Below are positions 34,373-46,123 of a DNA stretch of 64,000 nt, piece by piece. The position numbers and the translations under genes are program-made. Under the pieces are notes generated by a model, which did not search any database, had not been told where the DNA came from, and saw nothing but the letters and a program-made list of their open reading frames with translations. The stretch comes from Rotaria sp. Silwood1 (lineage: Eukaryota > Rotifera > Eurotatoria > Philodinida > Philodinidae): the NCBI GenBank assembly GCA_905250075.1, contig CAJNOP010000003.1:4418692-4482691 (forward strand). Direction: 5' to 3'. Every line of letters starts with the position of its first letter. Within the stretch, counting starts at the first letter, position 1.

Positions 34373-36809
34373 TCTTTACTTTGTTGTTTATAAAAAATAA
34401 ATATTTGTTTGAAGAAAAGTCAATAAATATTCTAGACAACCCCTGTATGTTTTTATTTAAAAAAAATAAATTGATTATTTTTCTTTATGTTGCTTTGGTT
34501 GCAATCGGTGTCAGATGATTTTGAGTGATCGACGTCGAGAGATATACATGATTATAGCTATAGATACTGCAAATCTTCTTGTTTTAGCATACTTTAAATT
34601 TTAAATAAACTTTAAGTGCGCAAGCATAGGTAATAAAATGTTATGACAATTAGCCTATGTCAAAAGCTCATTTGTTAAAAACCTACTCTCAAAATCAGAA
34701 TACATAAAAAGTAAATTTACATAAAGCTAAAATCTATTTTGAGAAAAACAAAGAACACAAAAAATAAATTTTATTTACATTAAAAGACAAAAGAAGAAAT
34801 AGATTGAAAAAAAAAAGTCAACATTCATTCTTCTGATATTTTGTTCTTCTATCATCAATAAGTTACAAACTCTTTTCTTAATAGAAACCTACAATATTTA
34901 TGTAGTGACAAAATCTTAGGACAGATGAAATAACGATAAAATATGAAACATATATTTGATATTATATTTCTGTTAATTTAGCTTGGGTTTATATTCAAAT
35001 TGAAATTTAATATGTAAAATGTTGACTTGAAATTTATAAAATAAAAAGAATACTCATTACCCAATAACTGATATCGAGTGAAGAAAAATGATGCCTACTA
35101 AAGGTACTCTCATCCTCTTTTTAGACCAATTTTGATTCTCGAAAAAGGTGCAATGAATCAGATAGAAGTTTTTATCACGTATAGAGCACTTGGACTAAGG
35201 GCACACATGTTAGAAAAACAAAATCTCAAGAACGTTTTCACGATTTTTTCGAGAAAATCTTGTTTTTCCATAGAACCGTATTCTATTATACAACAATCTC
35301 TATCAAACTTTAATCGACTCTGGTGAAATTCTTTTTTGGAAATACCTCGAACTATATCTCAGAAGTACTTTTCAGTGTTTTCGAAAATCTGATTGCGTTT
35401 TCTTTATTTTGAGATCGATACGTCAAGGTTTGGAGCCAACAGCAAGGTATTGACTTTCAGAATACTATAAATCCGAATAGTAAAGTTAAGAACGAAAATA
35501 GTCGATTTTACTTGTGCAGCATATTTTCAAGTATCTGTGGTAAAAAAATTCCAGTCTATTCGGACAAAGTTAGACAAAGCTCATAAGCAGGCATTATTGA
35601 GCAAACTGACGTTTTACGTTACATTAAACAAAAGAACAGTTTCAACATAATTATTATGAAAAGTAAATATCTTAAATTCAATAATTCTATAATAGTAAGT
35701 TGTTTAGAGTCGAATGATGTCTATACTTCCACTTGGCAATCCAGACTATCATACTATATGTTCAATGCGATATCAAGTTCTTGGTCAAAAAGGAGAAGAT
35801 ACCCTTAACAGCCATCAAAAGTATTTATCTAATGCTAAGATGTATTAATCATTGTAGATTTTCCAGATATGGTACGGGTGCACATAATGTGTACTGATCA
35901 GGTTAATGCCTCCACGGCAAAAGTCTCGATTTCAGAACCAGCTCATCATCGATGTAATTATGATGACTGCTTAAACAGCGTCATCGTTTCCAAAAAAACG
36001 TTATTTTAAGAATTACAAATGTCTGTTGAAATATAATTATGTTCAGTATAACACAATCGTCCAAGGTTTAATTTTCAATCATGACTTCTCCAAATCAACA
36101 ATATTTTTGCAGGCAATTTTACATTTGTAATGATACTTTGAGACTGTCACCTTTTCTAAAAGTTTGGCATTGCTTATTCGGACAAGTACAAGCACTGTCG
36201 GTATTTTTCTGTCAAAAGATCTTTTATTTTCAGCTTATTTATGCTAGTTTTTATTTTGTATTAAGTATAGAAATAACTTGAATTGTTCTGATTTCGACCG
36301 AATTTACTGGATTCTTCTGCCAGCGATGCGCGAAAGTTCCAATAAACTTTTAGCTGTTTGATTTTTTTCGGGTATAACATAATTTTTTCGTATTTTGATA
36401 CCTAAAGTAAACTAAATAATAAATACTTTACTGTATTACTTTGAAATTAACCTACAAGCTCGACGGCTTATTTTCAATTATTTTGTCTCGGATTATCTCG
36501 GAGAAAATTTGCAACACACGAAATAGACCTAACTTTCTGGAACATTTTATCTTAAATCAAAATTGTTTTTTCATATTCATTCACGTGTATGACTCGATTA
36601 GATTTTATCTTATATCGTTTTTTTTATATTTTACATACAGCTTCCAGCTTTTTGTTCATTCGTTATCGCTATATAATAATCGCTCATGTGGAACGGTGAC
36701 TCAACCCGACACGTGCTTGATTTTATTTATTTCTTCTAATTTACCTTGTCTAAAACATCGCTAAAAATATCGATTACAAGAAGAATTTTATAGAAAACGA
36801 CGCAAAAAA
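34373..36809. other. Intergenic with a copy of a dispersed repeat
   Basis: 2.4 kb without a recognisable gene. About 35178-35380 is similar to 38129-38310 (see the repeat entries). Open frames at 35132-35326, 36081-36281 and 36441-36764 have no motifs. Confidence 0.45.
35178..35380 (+). repeat. Dispersed repeat, copy A
   Basis: This segment and 38129-38310 share atagagcac, a nearly identical block gttttcacgattttttcg, and a following block ending in tttttccata, with scattered mismatches and small indels between. Both are in the same orientation, 2.95 kb apart, on either side of the membrane-protein gene at 36810-37776. Unit limits are approximate and the family is unknown. Confidence 0.5.
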
Positions 36810-37776
36810 ATGAAGCCGTTCTTTTTTTCGTTATTTATTTTCTGTTTAAAATATCCAATTTCATTACAGAGTATATTTTCAAGTAAAAACAAATCGATTT
36901 ATATTTTTATTTAACTATGATATATAATATTTACTTCTAGTTCAAGAAACATTAACTATTTTATGTGACCAATTTCCTCTGATTTCTACATTTAATGATT
37001 CGAATTTTCAATGTGCACGTTTACGTTTAGATGAGAGTATTCCAATAAAAGAATTTGATCTTAATACACCGACTCAAATGATTCTTTTTATTATTCTTGA
37101 ACAATCATCATCAAACATATCTCCCATGGATATAACCATAAATTTTACTCAATCATCTAGTTTACCATCATCAATCGGTGAAATTCGTATTGCTTTATTG
37201 GTAACTCATACTAATTTTACAATAAATAATCAAACTACAACAGAATATACTCCATATGACATACCTATTTTTCTTTGGCAAACTTCAACAGAAAATAACT
37301 ATGACGTTGTTGATGTACTTCAAATTCAAAATCATGAGTATCAAACTGATACAAGTTTATGTAAGTGGAATTTGGATCGATGGAATCATTTATTCAATGG
37401 AAATATGTCCATTAACGTTCCATATGTTTATTTTTTAAAGACAACTACGTCTCAATTATTATTCACGCTTATAGATACAAGTAATAAATCATCATTATCA
37501 TTACCACCATTACCTTATTTGAATATACTCTACTGTTTTCCGTACAAATTAGAAATAGCTGAAATGATACTTATTATCTGTTTTGGCATTCTATTTATTA
37601 TCGTTGTTATTGCTCTTAGTATTTTACATTATTTAAAAGGAGGAGAAAATAATCGAACTCGATATTTTGAACGTTATCAGAATCGAGATGTACAAAATAA
37701 ATTAACTGAAAACCAACCCGAAGGTATTCGACAACGTTTGGATACAGTCGCTTCATCTATTGAACAAGATGAATAA
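36810..37776 (+). CDS. Type I single-pass membrane protein, function unknown
   Basis: Two exons, 36810-36882 and 36941-37776, give 302 residues. The first exon encodes only a signal peptide (MKPFFFSLFIFCLKYPISL), a common split for secretory genes. The ectodomain of about 220 residues has few Cys and several N-glycosylation sites (NFT, NQT, NMS, NKS). A membrane span follows (EMILIICFGILFIIVVIAL), then a polar cytoplasmic tail of about 50 residues ending EQDE. The family is not recognised. The start is the ATG that opens the signal peptide, and splicing is supported by frame and by the acceptor ttacttctag at 36940. Confidence 0.65.
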
Positions 37777-40660
37777 ACATCTGATTACAATAGATAAATG
37801 GCACATATACTATACAAATAAATCGAAGTACTAAATTAGATAGAAAATTTTCTAACAAGATGATAATGTAAAAATGTTTTTTTTATAACTAAGAAATGAT
37901 GAGTTTTGCAATAAAATTACGATTTTAAATGCAAAAAAAACAACGATCAGAAAAATATTGTAAGAAGAAAATTTGTGAAATTTCCTATTGAATACAAATG
38001 ATAAATCTACAAAAGAACTATTCAATAAACATTTGACAATAACAATTTTACGAATACTCGCTCTCTTTTTGGCTATTTTTAGTTCTTGAAGAAATTATAA
38101 CTAATTGACATGAAATTTTATTACAGATAGAGCACATAAGATAAAGAGCCACGTGTTGAAGAAAAAAAACTTTCAAAAAGGTTTTCACGATTTTTTCGTG
38201 AAACTTTGGTTTTCCATAAGACTACATGGACCTGCTTATGACCTCCGTCTAATTTTGTTTGATCGAGCTGACAATTTTTTCTGGGTACCTAAGACCATGG
38301 TTGGAACTAGTTGCTCATTTCAAATTAATAAAGAACGGGATAAGAACGATTCAATTAGTATTTTTTAGAAACTCTATTCAAGTTTATCAATTAATAAAGA
38401 AGTTAATTTCTGTTTTAAGAATTTTACATATTGAAATTGGAACACTGTTCACTTGTCAGTTTATTGAACACGCTGTAAAAAATAGATTAGATTTAATGAT
38501 CGGCCTCTATAGATTATATTCTGATGCCATACTTTAATCTTCAAATTAGACCATTGCAAAATACGACGCAAGTTATATATCTGCTAAAGATAGGCAAAGT
38601 CGACTTCTCTTGATATTAGGTTCACCTAGTACTAGCTTCAAAAGTAATTGTAATTTATTCATATCGATAGTTGAATTTATTGTATCTCATACTAAAAAAA
38701 AACTCTTTGCTAAAAAGTAAGAGAAAACAAGTGTATTATCTTTCATGAAAATGTTTCCGATTTCAATTTTTGTTTTCGACGAATCGAACTGCCTTTTTTT
38801 GTTATATGTCCATGAATTCTGTTATGTTTAGAAATAATGAAATTCTAATATGGTCAAAAGTTAAACGGTTCATTAGTTTATTTTTCGTACACTTTCTATA
38901 TCCCTTTCAATTTCTAGTTATGAAAGATTCTCCAACAGTGCCATGTAATAAATACTAATATATTAAATAACTTTATCAATGAATTTTCTCTTTAACGAAT
39001 GTATTGGCATAAAATTCGAAAAATTGAAAATGTAAATAACAAACAAAAGAATCGAAAAACTTGATCTGTAAATCGATAGACGAACGAAGTTGGTTTTAGA
39101 GTAAGTCCACTTTCGAAACTATGAAAAAGCGAGAAACTTCGATAAAAAGTTGCTCTATTCGCTTCTTTATATGCATTCAAATCACATGATATTCTTAGGA
39201 TATGTTCAAGCTATAGCGCACAGGCTATCATTTTTAATGAAATATTCACAAATATTCTATACATTGACTATAAACAGTTATAAGACAAAAACTTTTTTGT
39301 TCCATTATACATTCATAAACCTTGACTGAGATAGCTAAGAAATTGAAGTTTACTCGAACGGTTATTTTAAACTATAATTCAGCGTCCTATTACCGGATCG
39401 GCTGCCCAACATGTAGACCTGTTTGGAACAAAGGTTCGGGTGCAAATTCGCCGAATCAGTTCAAAGTTTTAGTCGTGATCTTATACCCGAACTAGATCTG
39501 GCAATGAATAAGATCTCGACATTTCAAAATGTTTTTTATTTCTTCAAACTGCTAATTTATATAAAAGTATAAAGGTGACAATCGATTCAGTCATGATGAG
39601 CAATTTATTATAATTGAGAACAGGTTAATTCGTTTTTAATGGAGATTTATTTGCAAATGATGCTGAACCAGATGAGGAAATAACTAAATACATACAGAAA
39701 AAGATGAATTGTCAACAAAGACGTACATGAATTCTCGTGATGGAAAAAAACAGTCATCTCTATATCAACAATTATGATGTCAAATATCAAAACCAAATTT
39801 CGTCTCATTGTTATCAGTAACACCCAAACACATACTTAACAAAATCGATTGGAATTTAAAAGCAGAAAGACATCAAATGAATCCTGAATTATTTGATTTA
39901 CGTGCTATTTTGCAAAATTTGAGATGATTTCTTTTTGTTGGTGTTACTTTCGCAAAAATACTAAATGGTATACTTTTTCATTTAAAAATAAAAGTTTGAA
40001 AATCGTACTGTCACTATGAAAGTATTTGTCGAAGTCCAGAGCCAATGACAAAAAAATCCTAATGGTACAGGACACACTGGTACTATTGAATATTATTGAT
40101 GAAAAAACTGGATTATTCTTTCCTCTCTGTTCTTCTACATGACTAAAAGGTCGTTTTTTTTTATTTCTTTTCACATTCTTCATAATGCGTTACAATTAAT
40201 ATTTTTTTTAATCTCGAATACACATTGCCAGTGCGTCATATTTTACAAATTAGAAGATATATTACTAAATGTTTTCATTTATATTCTAAGCAGATCCATT
40301 GTATTCCATATATGAATGCTACAAAGATTGTGATACGACCAGTTTTATGCTCAAACAATCACTTTTCATTCTTTTTTGAATACAATGAGTGTTTCTTTAA
40401 AAAAAATCTTGATATATAGTTGGTTTGTTTTATATTTCAATGGTTTTCAAGTAATAAACAAGTTTGATGTGAATATTCCAACAAAAAAGTTCTTGTTTTT
40501 TTTATTTTTGTTCTCGAATTTCTGTATCTCATCAATCAATGATTAACAAACCGATGTTAGAACTAATAAACACGACACAAGCAAGACAACATGAACAAAA
40601 CGAAAAAAAGAAAGCTGAAAAATAGTGTTCGTTATTTTTCTTTTTTTGTTCTTATTTTGT
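37777..40660. other. Intergenic with a copy of a dispersed repeat
   Basis: 2.9 kb between the membrane-protein gene and the 3' end of HSP90. Apart from the dispersed repeat copy near 38.1-38.3 kb I recognise nothing. Open frames here are short and lack motifs. Confidence 0.45.
38129..38310 (+). repeat. Dispersed repeat, copy B
   Basis: Diverged second copy of the repeat at 35178-35380. The shared core is gttttcacgattttttcg with related sequence on both sides. No frame or terminal structure is evident, so it may be part of a larger decayed element. Confidence 0.5.
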
Positions 40661-43187
40661 TTAATCAACTTCTTCCATACGTGAAGCTTCAGCTGAAACA
40701 GAAGCTGAATTTTCTCCAGCAGTATCAAGTGGTGGCATATTTGAAGTTGAATCACCAGAAGCTGCTTGACTGTCTTCATGAGCATCTTCTTCATCAATAC
40801 CTAAACCAAGTTTGATCATACGAAATATGCGATCAGCATGTTGTTGTGGTAATTCAAGTGCAAAACCACTAGCTAAAAGTGATGTTTCATATAATAATGT
40901 AACTAAATCTTTAACTGATTTATCATTTTTATCTTGATCAACTTTAGCTTTAAGTGTTTTGACAATTGAATGATCAGGATTAATTTCCAGATGTTTTTTA
41001 GCAGCCATATAACCCATTGTTGATGTATCACGTAATGCTTGAGCTTTCATAATACGTTCCATAGTTGCTGACCAACCATATTGTGATGTAACTAGAAATT
41101 TGATAATGAATAAAACTTTATATAAAGAAATGTATTTGAAAACTTACCAATACAACATGGTGATGAAACAAGTCGATTACTAACAACAACTTTTTCAACT
41201 TTCTTATCTAAAATATCTTTCATTACTTTACATAATGTTTCATATTTTTCTTTATCTTGTTCACGTCTAAAAAAAAAAAATAGAAAAGATTAATATTTTA
41301 TAATAAATAAGTTAATTATTTATTTACTTTTTCTTTTCATCTTCATCTTCAGGTAATTCTAAACCTTCTTTTGTAACTGAAACAAGTTTCTTTCCATCAA
41401 ATTCTTTTAATTGTTGTACACAATATTCATCAATTGGTTCAGTCATATAAATAATTTCAATACCACGTTTACGTACACGTTCAACAAATGCTGATTGTTC
41501 AACAACTTGTCGGGATTCACCCGTTATATAATAAATATCTTTTTGATTTTCTTTCATTCGTGATACATAATCTTTTAATGATGTTAGTTCATCACCTGAT
41601 GTTGATGAATGATATCGTAAATATGAAGCAAGTTTTGCACGATTGTTTGAATCTTCATGAATACCAAGTTTCAAATTACGTGAAAATTGTTCATAAAATT
41701 TTTTAAATGATTCTTTATCTTCTGATAATTCTTCAATTAATTCTAAACATTTTTTCACTAAATTTTTTCTTATAACTTTAAGAATTTTATTTTGTTGTAA
41801 CATTTCACGTGAAATATTTAATGGTAAATCTTCAGAATCAACAACACCTTTAATAAAATTTAAATATTCAGGCATTAAATCTTCACAATTTTCCATAATA
41901 AATACACGACGTACATATAATTTGATTGAATTTTTTGTTTTACGATTTTCAAATAAATCAAATGGTGCACGTTTTGGTATAAATAATAAAGCACGAAATT
42001 CAAGTTGACCTTCAACACTAAAATGTTTAACAGCTAAATGATCTTCCCAATCATTTGTTAATTGTTTGTAAAATTCAGCATATTCTTCAGTTGATATATC
42101 TTCAGGATTTCGCGTCCAAATTGGTTTTTGTTTATTAAGTTCTTCTTCATCGGTATATTTTTCTTTGATTTTCTTTTTTCTACAAAAAAAAACATATATA
42201 TTAATAGAATTATTGAACATTTAAAAAAGAGATTTCTTTTATTTCGAAAAAGACATACTTCTTTTTATCGGCATCTTTCTTCTTATCATCTTCATCTTCA
42301 TCATCGACTTCTTGAACTTTCTAGAATAATTCAATAATCATTAAATAAAAATTTTCATAGTAACAAAAAAAAAAAATGAATACATACAGCTTCAGTTTCT
42401 TCTTTCTTTTCCTCTTTTTTCTCGTCTTCGCCTTCATCATCTGATATTTCTTTTTCACGTTCTTTGTGTACAAGTAGTTTGATTGGATAACCAATAAATT
42501 GTGAATGTTTTTTTATAACTTCTTTGATACGTTTTTCTTCAAGATATTCTGTTTGATCTTCTTTAAGATACATAACAATTTTTGTACCACGATTAAGTGG
42601 TTCACCAGTTGTATCACGTTTAATGGTAAATGAACCACCAGCACTTGATTCCCATACATATTGTTCATCATCATTATGTTTTGATGTAACTGTTACTCGA
42701 TCAGCTACTAAATAAGATGAATAAAAACCAACACCGAATTGACCAATCATCGAAATATCAGCACCGGCTTGAAGTGCTTCCATGAAAGCACGAGTACCTG
42801 ATCGAGCAATTGTACCCAAATTATTAACAAGATCAGCCTAAAAATAGTAAATGTGTAATTTTTAATGAAAAAATTATGTTTTTGTTTTTTTTTTAAACTT
42901 ACTTTTGTCATACCAATACCAGTATCGATGATCGTTAATGTATTGCTAGCTTTATCTGGTACAATTTTAATATATAATTCTTTTCCTGTATCAAGTTTAG
43001 TTGGATCAGTAAGTGATTCATAACGAATTTTATCCAAAGCATCCGATGAATTTGAAATAAGTTCACGTAAAAATATTTCTTTATTTGAATAAAATGTATT
43101 AATAATTAACGACATTAATTGAGCTATTTCAGCTTGAAAAGCAAATGTTTCAACATCACCTGAATCTTGTTCCATTTTTTCAGACAT
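40661..43187 (-). CDS. HSP90: Cytosolic heat shock protein HSP90
   Basis: Six minus-strand exons (43187-42903, 42837-42388, 42320-42259, 42179-41328, 41266-41148 and 41091-40661) join in frame to 732 residues, the usual length of cytosolic HSP90. The N-terminal ATPase domain shows [22 protein letters not shown] and [19 protein letters not shown] charged Glu/Lys/Asp linker follows, then the middle domain ([35 protein letters not shown]) and the C-terminal dimerisation domain, ending in MEEVD, which binds TPR co-chaperones and marks the cytosolic form. The ATP-driven chaperone folds kinases, receptors and other clients. A TATA box and heat-shock elements lie just upstream. Nothing suggests inactivation. 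Confidence 0.97.
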
Positions 43188-43282
43188 TGTAGCAAAAAAA
43201 AGAAAACGCTTAATGAAGATTTAAAGTGTACGAAGAATGTTGACGAGAGAGAAATGCGAGTAAAATACAATTATGACTGATG

Positions 43283-43340
43283 CTTATATAGAGTCTAGAA
43301 GAGAATAGTAGAACACTCGAGAAAGATCGAGAACGACGAG
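43283..43340 (-). promoter_or_regulatory. HSP90 promoter: TATA box and step-type heat-shock element
   Basis: Read on the minus strand, TATATAA lies at about 43290-43284, roughly 95 bases before the HSP90 start codon. Just upstream of it (plus-strand coordinates) GAA cores begin at 43311, 43321 and 43331, at exact 10-bp spacing, each preceded by A (AGAAC, AGAAA, AGAAC). This is the gapped or step arrangement of nGAAn units bound by heat-shock factor. Two further GAA cores lie at 43298 and 43303. Confidence 0.65.
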
Positions 43341-44287
43341 AAAAAAGCTCTGCTGTGTTTATTCTCTATTTTTTCTTTCTTTCTTTCTTGTTCTTCCTTA
43401 CTTGATTATATATGCATCATAGTCTCAAACACGGTCACTAGCATTATAGATATGCGTCACTATGGAGAATGCTAGTGGCTGGAAATAACCAAATGAAAAA
43501 ACTCCGTGTGTGTGTGTGTGTGTGTTTGTCTAGTAGAATATTCAGAGCAAAAAACTCATGTATCATTTGGCGTATGAGAAAAATTTTTATTCTTTTTTTT
43601 TCTCGTTAAGGTGCTTAAAGGAAGAAGAGAAAGAAATAGAATATGACTCAGATAAAGATTTTTGATTTTATTTTTTTTGCCACGTCGACGAAAAAACAAC
43701 ATAGGACGTGTTTGAATTTGAATTTCTTGTGAGATCATAGATGAAGAAGATAATGAAATAATGTTTTTAGAAATAAATGAATTTTATATAAAATGTCAAT
43801 ATTGAAATAATATCAATATTTTCACATTAAAAATCAAGGCCATGATTTCTTTCTTTTATAAAATTCTGATTCAAAGTTGTTTGTTTTTTTTTTCCTTCAA
43901 GCTAAAAATTTCAATGACACAATGAAAATTTCAAACTTATGTACAATCAATTTACTTTGATATATTTAAAAGTTTTCTGTGTGAACTCATAAAATTGGAT
44001 TACTCTTTTTTTGTTTTCGTATGAAGTTAAGGAAGAGAGTTTCACATGTTGTATGATAATTTTTACGAAATTAGTTTTCATAGAAATGTAGGTATAATAA
44101 AGTAAAGTATCCATATAACGAGGGATGCAGAATAAATTAGACTATTCATATACTGAATATGTCTTTCTACTATTCTCCGTTTGATCGAAACATCTTTTTT
44201 TTTATCAAAATAAGACACTTGCAAATCTCTATAAAACTCTATATATGATTGAAATCAAATATTGTTTTAGATAACCTTGAAAAAAGA
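43341..44287. other. HSP90 upstream DNA, GT microsatellite
   Basis: A (GT)n run lies at about 43505-43525. The rest is AT-rich without recognisable genes. Confidence 0.5.
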
Positions 44288-44820
44288 TGAAAGGTAAAGA
44301 CGTAGAAGTAGCTGTAATAAATAAATGGGAAAATGATAATAGATCAGCAAAAATTTATCATGATTTGGCTAGTGTAGTTTCATTAAAAACAATTAAACTA
44401 ATGGATAGAAATAATTAACAATGTTGGTTCTATCAATTTGTCACACTATTCTGGTCATCTACGCATCGTTCGAACAAACGTGAATACTTGAAATGATGAA
44501 ATAGCGGCTGCTTTTCAAGAAAATTATCTACAGAAACAAATCGTATATCGTTGATATTGCATGAAGATGTTGACTATTTTCTATAACAGGAGGTCAAATA
44601 GTCAATCGTGACTGATCTAAACAAAAAGAATAGGCTAATTTTTCAAGCTGTATATTACGTATAGTGTTATTAAGATTTCAATGTGTTAGTTCAATGAAAA
44701 ACGATATACATAGCATTTTTGTGTATTCATGCCGAAAAATCGCTAGTCATTGAATCTGCTTGATTTAAATTCGTTAGATTTATAGTTTATCGACTGGACT
44801 GGCTGAAACTATGAATTGAA
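44288..44820 (+). pseudogene. Tc1/mariner-type transposase relic
   Basis: Broken frames in the right order resemble a Tc1/mariner transposase. First, an N-terminal helix-turn-helix (KGKDVEVAVINKWENDNRS, then HDLASVVSLKTIKL). Then NVGSINLSHYSGHLRIVRTN, which recalls the family's GRPRTVRT link. Then RKLSTETNRISLILHEDV, then SIVTDLNKKNRLIFQA, and finally NLLDLNSLDL near 44755-44790, which recalls the NSPDLNPLD motif that follows the second catalytic Asp. Stops and frameshifts separate the blocks, so the copy is dead. Terminal repeats were not found. Confidence 0.55.
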
Positions 44821-45333
44821 ACCATATAACAACGAAAGTAATATTAATAGACGAAATACAATGTTCGGTCAAAACAATAGAAAACAATTTCTGTACTATA
44901 GTTCACTGTACGATTACGTTTAGTTAAAAAATGATGGAAGGAAAACTTTATTTGTTAATTAAAGTGTATCATTTTATGCAGAATTTTAAGCACTATGTTT
45001 TGATTTAAAAAAACTTCAATCAAATAAAGAATAGCGAAAAGATATTAAACATACAAACAGTCTAATTTATTCTACGTTACCTGTTGCATTCAATAATACT
45101 TTGCAAATAATTCATTAATTATTGGAAAAGAATTTGTAACAATACATTTTAAATGATATCTAATATAATCAATTATAAAGTAAAACTATGCACAAAGATT
45201 AATCAAGCTATTCTACATTAACAGAAGAATCAAAGAAAAAGTATTAATGTTTTATTTTTGTTTTTGTTTTTAAGAAATCAAAACAAACAACAAGATTCGT
45301 TTGGAAAAACAAATCATCATAAGAATCAATAAC
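44821..45333. other. Intergenic, nothing recognised
   Basis: AT-rich DNA beyond the transposase relic and before the 3' end of TTC36. It may contain further decayed transposon sequence, but I see no readable motif. Confidence 0.45.
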
Positions 45334-46123
45334 TTATGATGTGTATGACGTTTTTTTCATCATTTTCGAAAGCATTTGATTGCAGGCAGCTGCATATGGA
45401 TTTAACAGAAGTATTTGTTGCTTGGCAAATGCTGAACCAAGTTCAGCAGCTCGTGTAAAATCATCCAATGATGCTTTTTCATCACCTAAATAATACAATG
45501 GAACATAAATTTAAAGCATGTTTTTGTTGTCCTACCCAAAAATCGATTGAGAATTCCACGCTGTGTTAATGCCAAAGATAAAGTTTTTTGATTATTTTTT
45601 GCATTCGAAGATAAATCAATTGCTGTGCTCAAATCAACCATAGCTTCTGAAAAAAAAATGAAAAAAAATGAAACTAATTGAGCTATGGAGAAAATAATCT
45701 AATTGACCTTCAGTTTTACTTAATAATTGGTAAGCTTGAGCTCGATTATTGTAAGCTGACGGATTTTGAGGATTCAATGCAATAGCTTGATTAAAATGTT
45801 CAATAGCTTCAACTAAACGGTTTTGCTCAGCTAATCGTACTCCTAAACAATACAAAACAAGAAAGACTGTAAATTTGAATAGGTATCTTAAATATACCTT
45901 CTTCTTCCAATTTTTTAATTTCTAATAATTGATCTAAAAGTTAAATACACAAAAATAAGCATAACTATATGAACTATAACATTTAAAAAAGAAGAAAATA
46001 AATCTCACTTTCATTTTCTGAATCACTTGCATCTGTTGGTGCTTCTTGGTCGAAATCCAGTGGATAGTTTGGATTAAAGATAACATTCAAAACATATTTG
46101 TCATTATCTGTAATCGTTGCCAT
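45334..46123 (-). CDS. TTC36: Tetratricopeptide repeat protein 36
   Basis: Five minus-strand exons: 46123-46009, 45933-45898, 45842-45708, 45646-45536 and 45485-45334, for 182 residues (human TTC36 has 189). The start MATITDNDKYVLNVIFNPDYP matches the family's IFNPDTP entry. Three TPR units follow (GVRLAEQNRLVEAIEHFNQA, NPSAYNNRAQAYQLL, then RGILNRFLGDEKASLDDFTRA). The end LGSAFAKQQILLLNPYAA and CNQMLSKMM is diagnostic. TPR proteins act as scaffolds; TTC36 has been described as a liver and kidney protein that binds chaperones, so its neighbourhood with HSP90 is of interest, though probably coincidental. The donor after the third exon (gtcaat) is unusual; the frame supports it. Confidence 0.92.
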
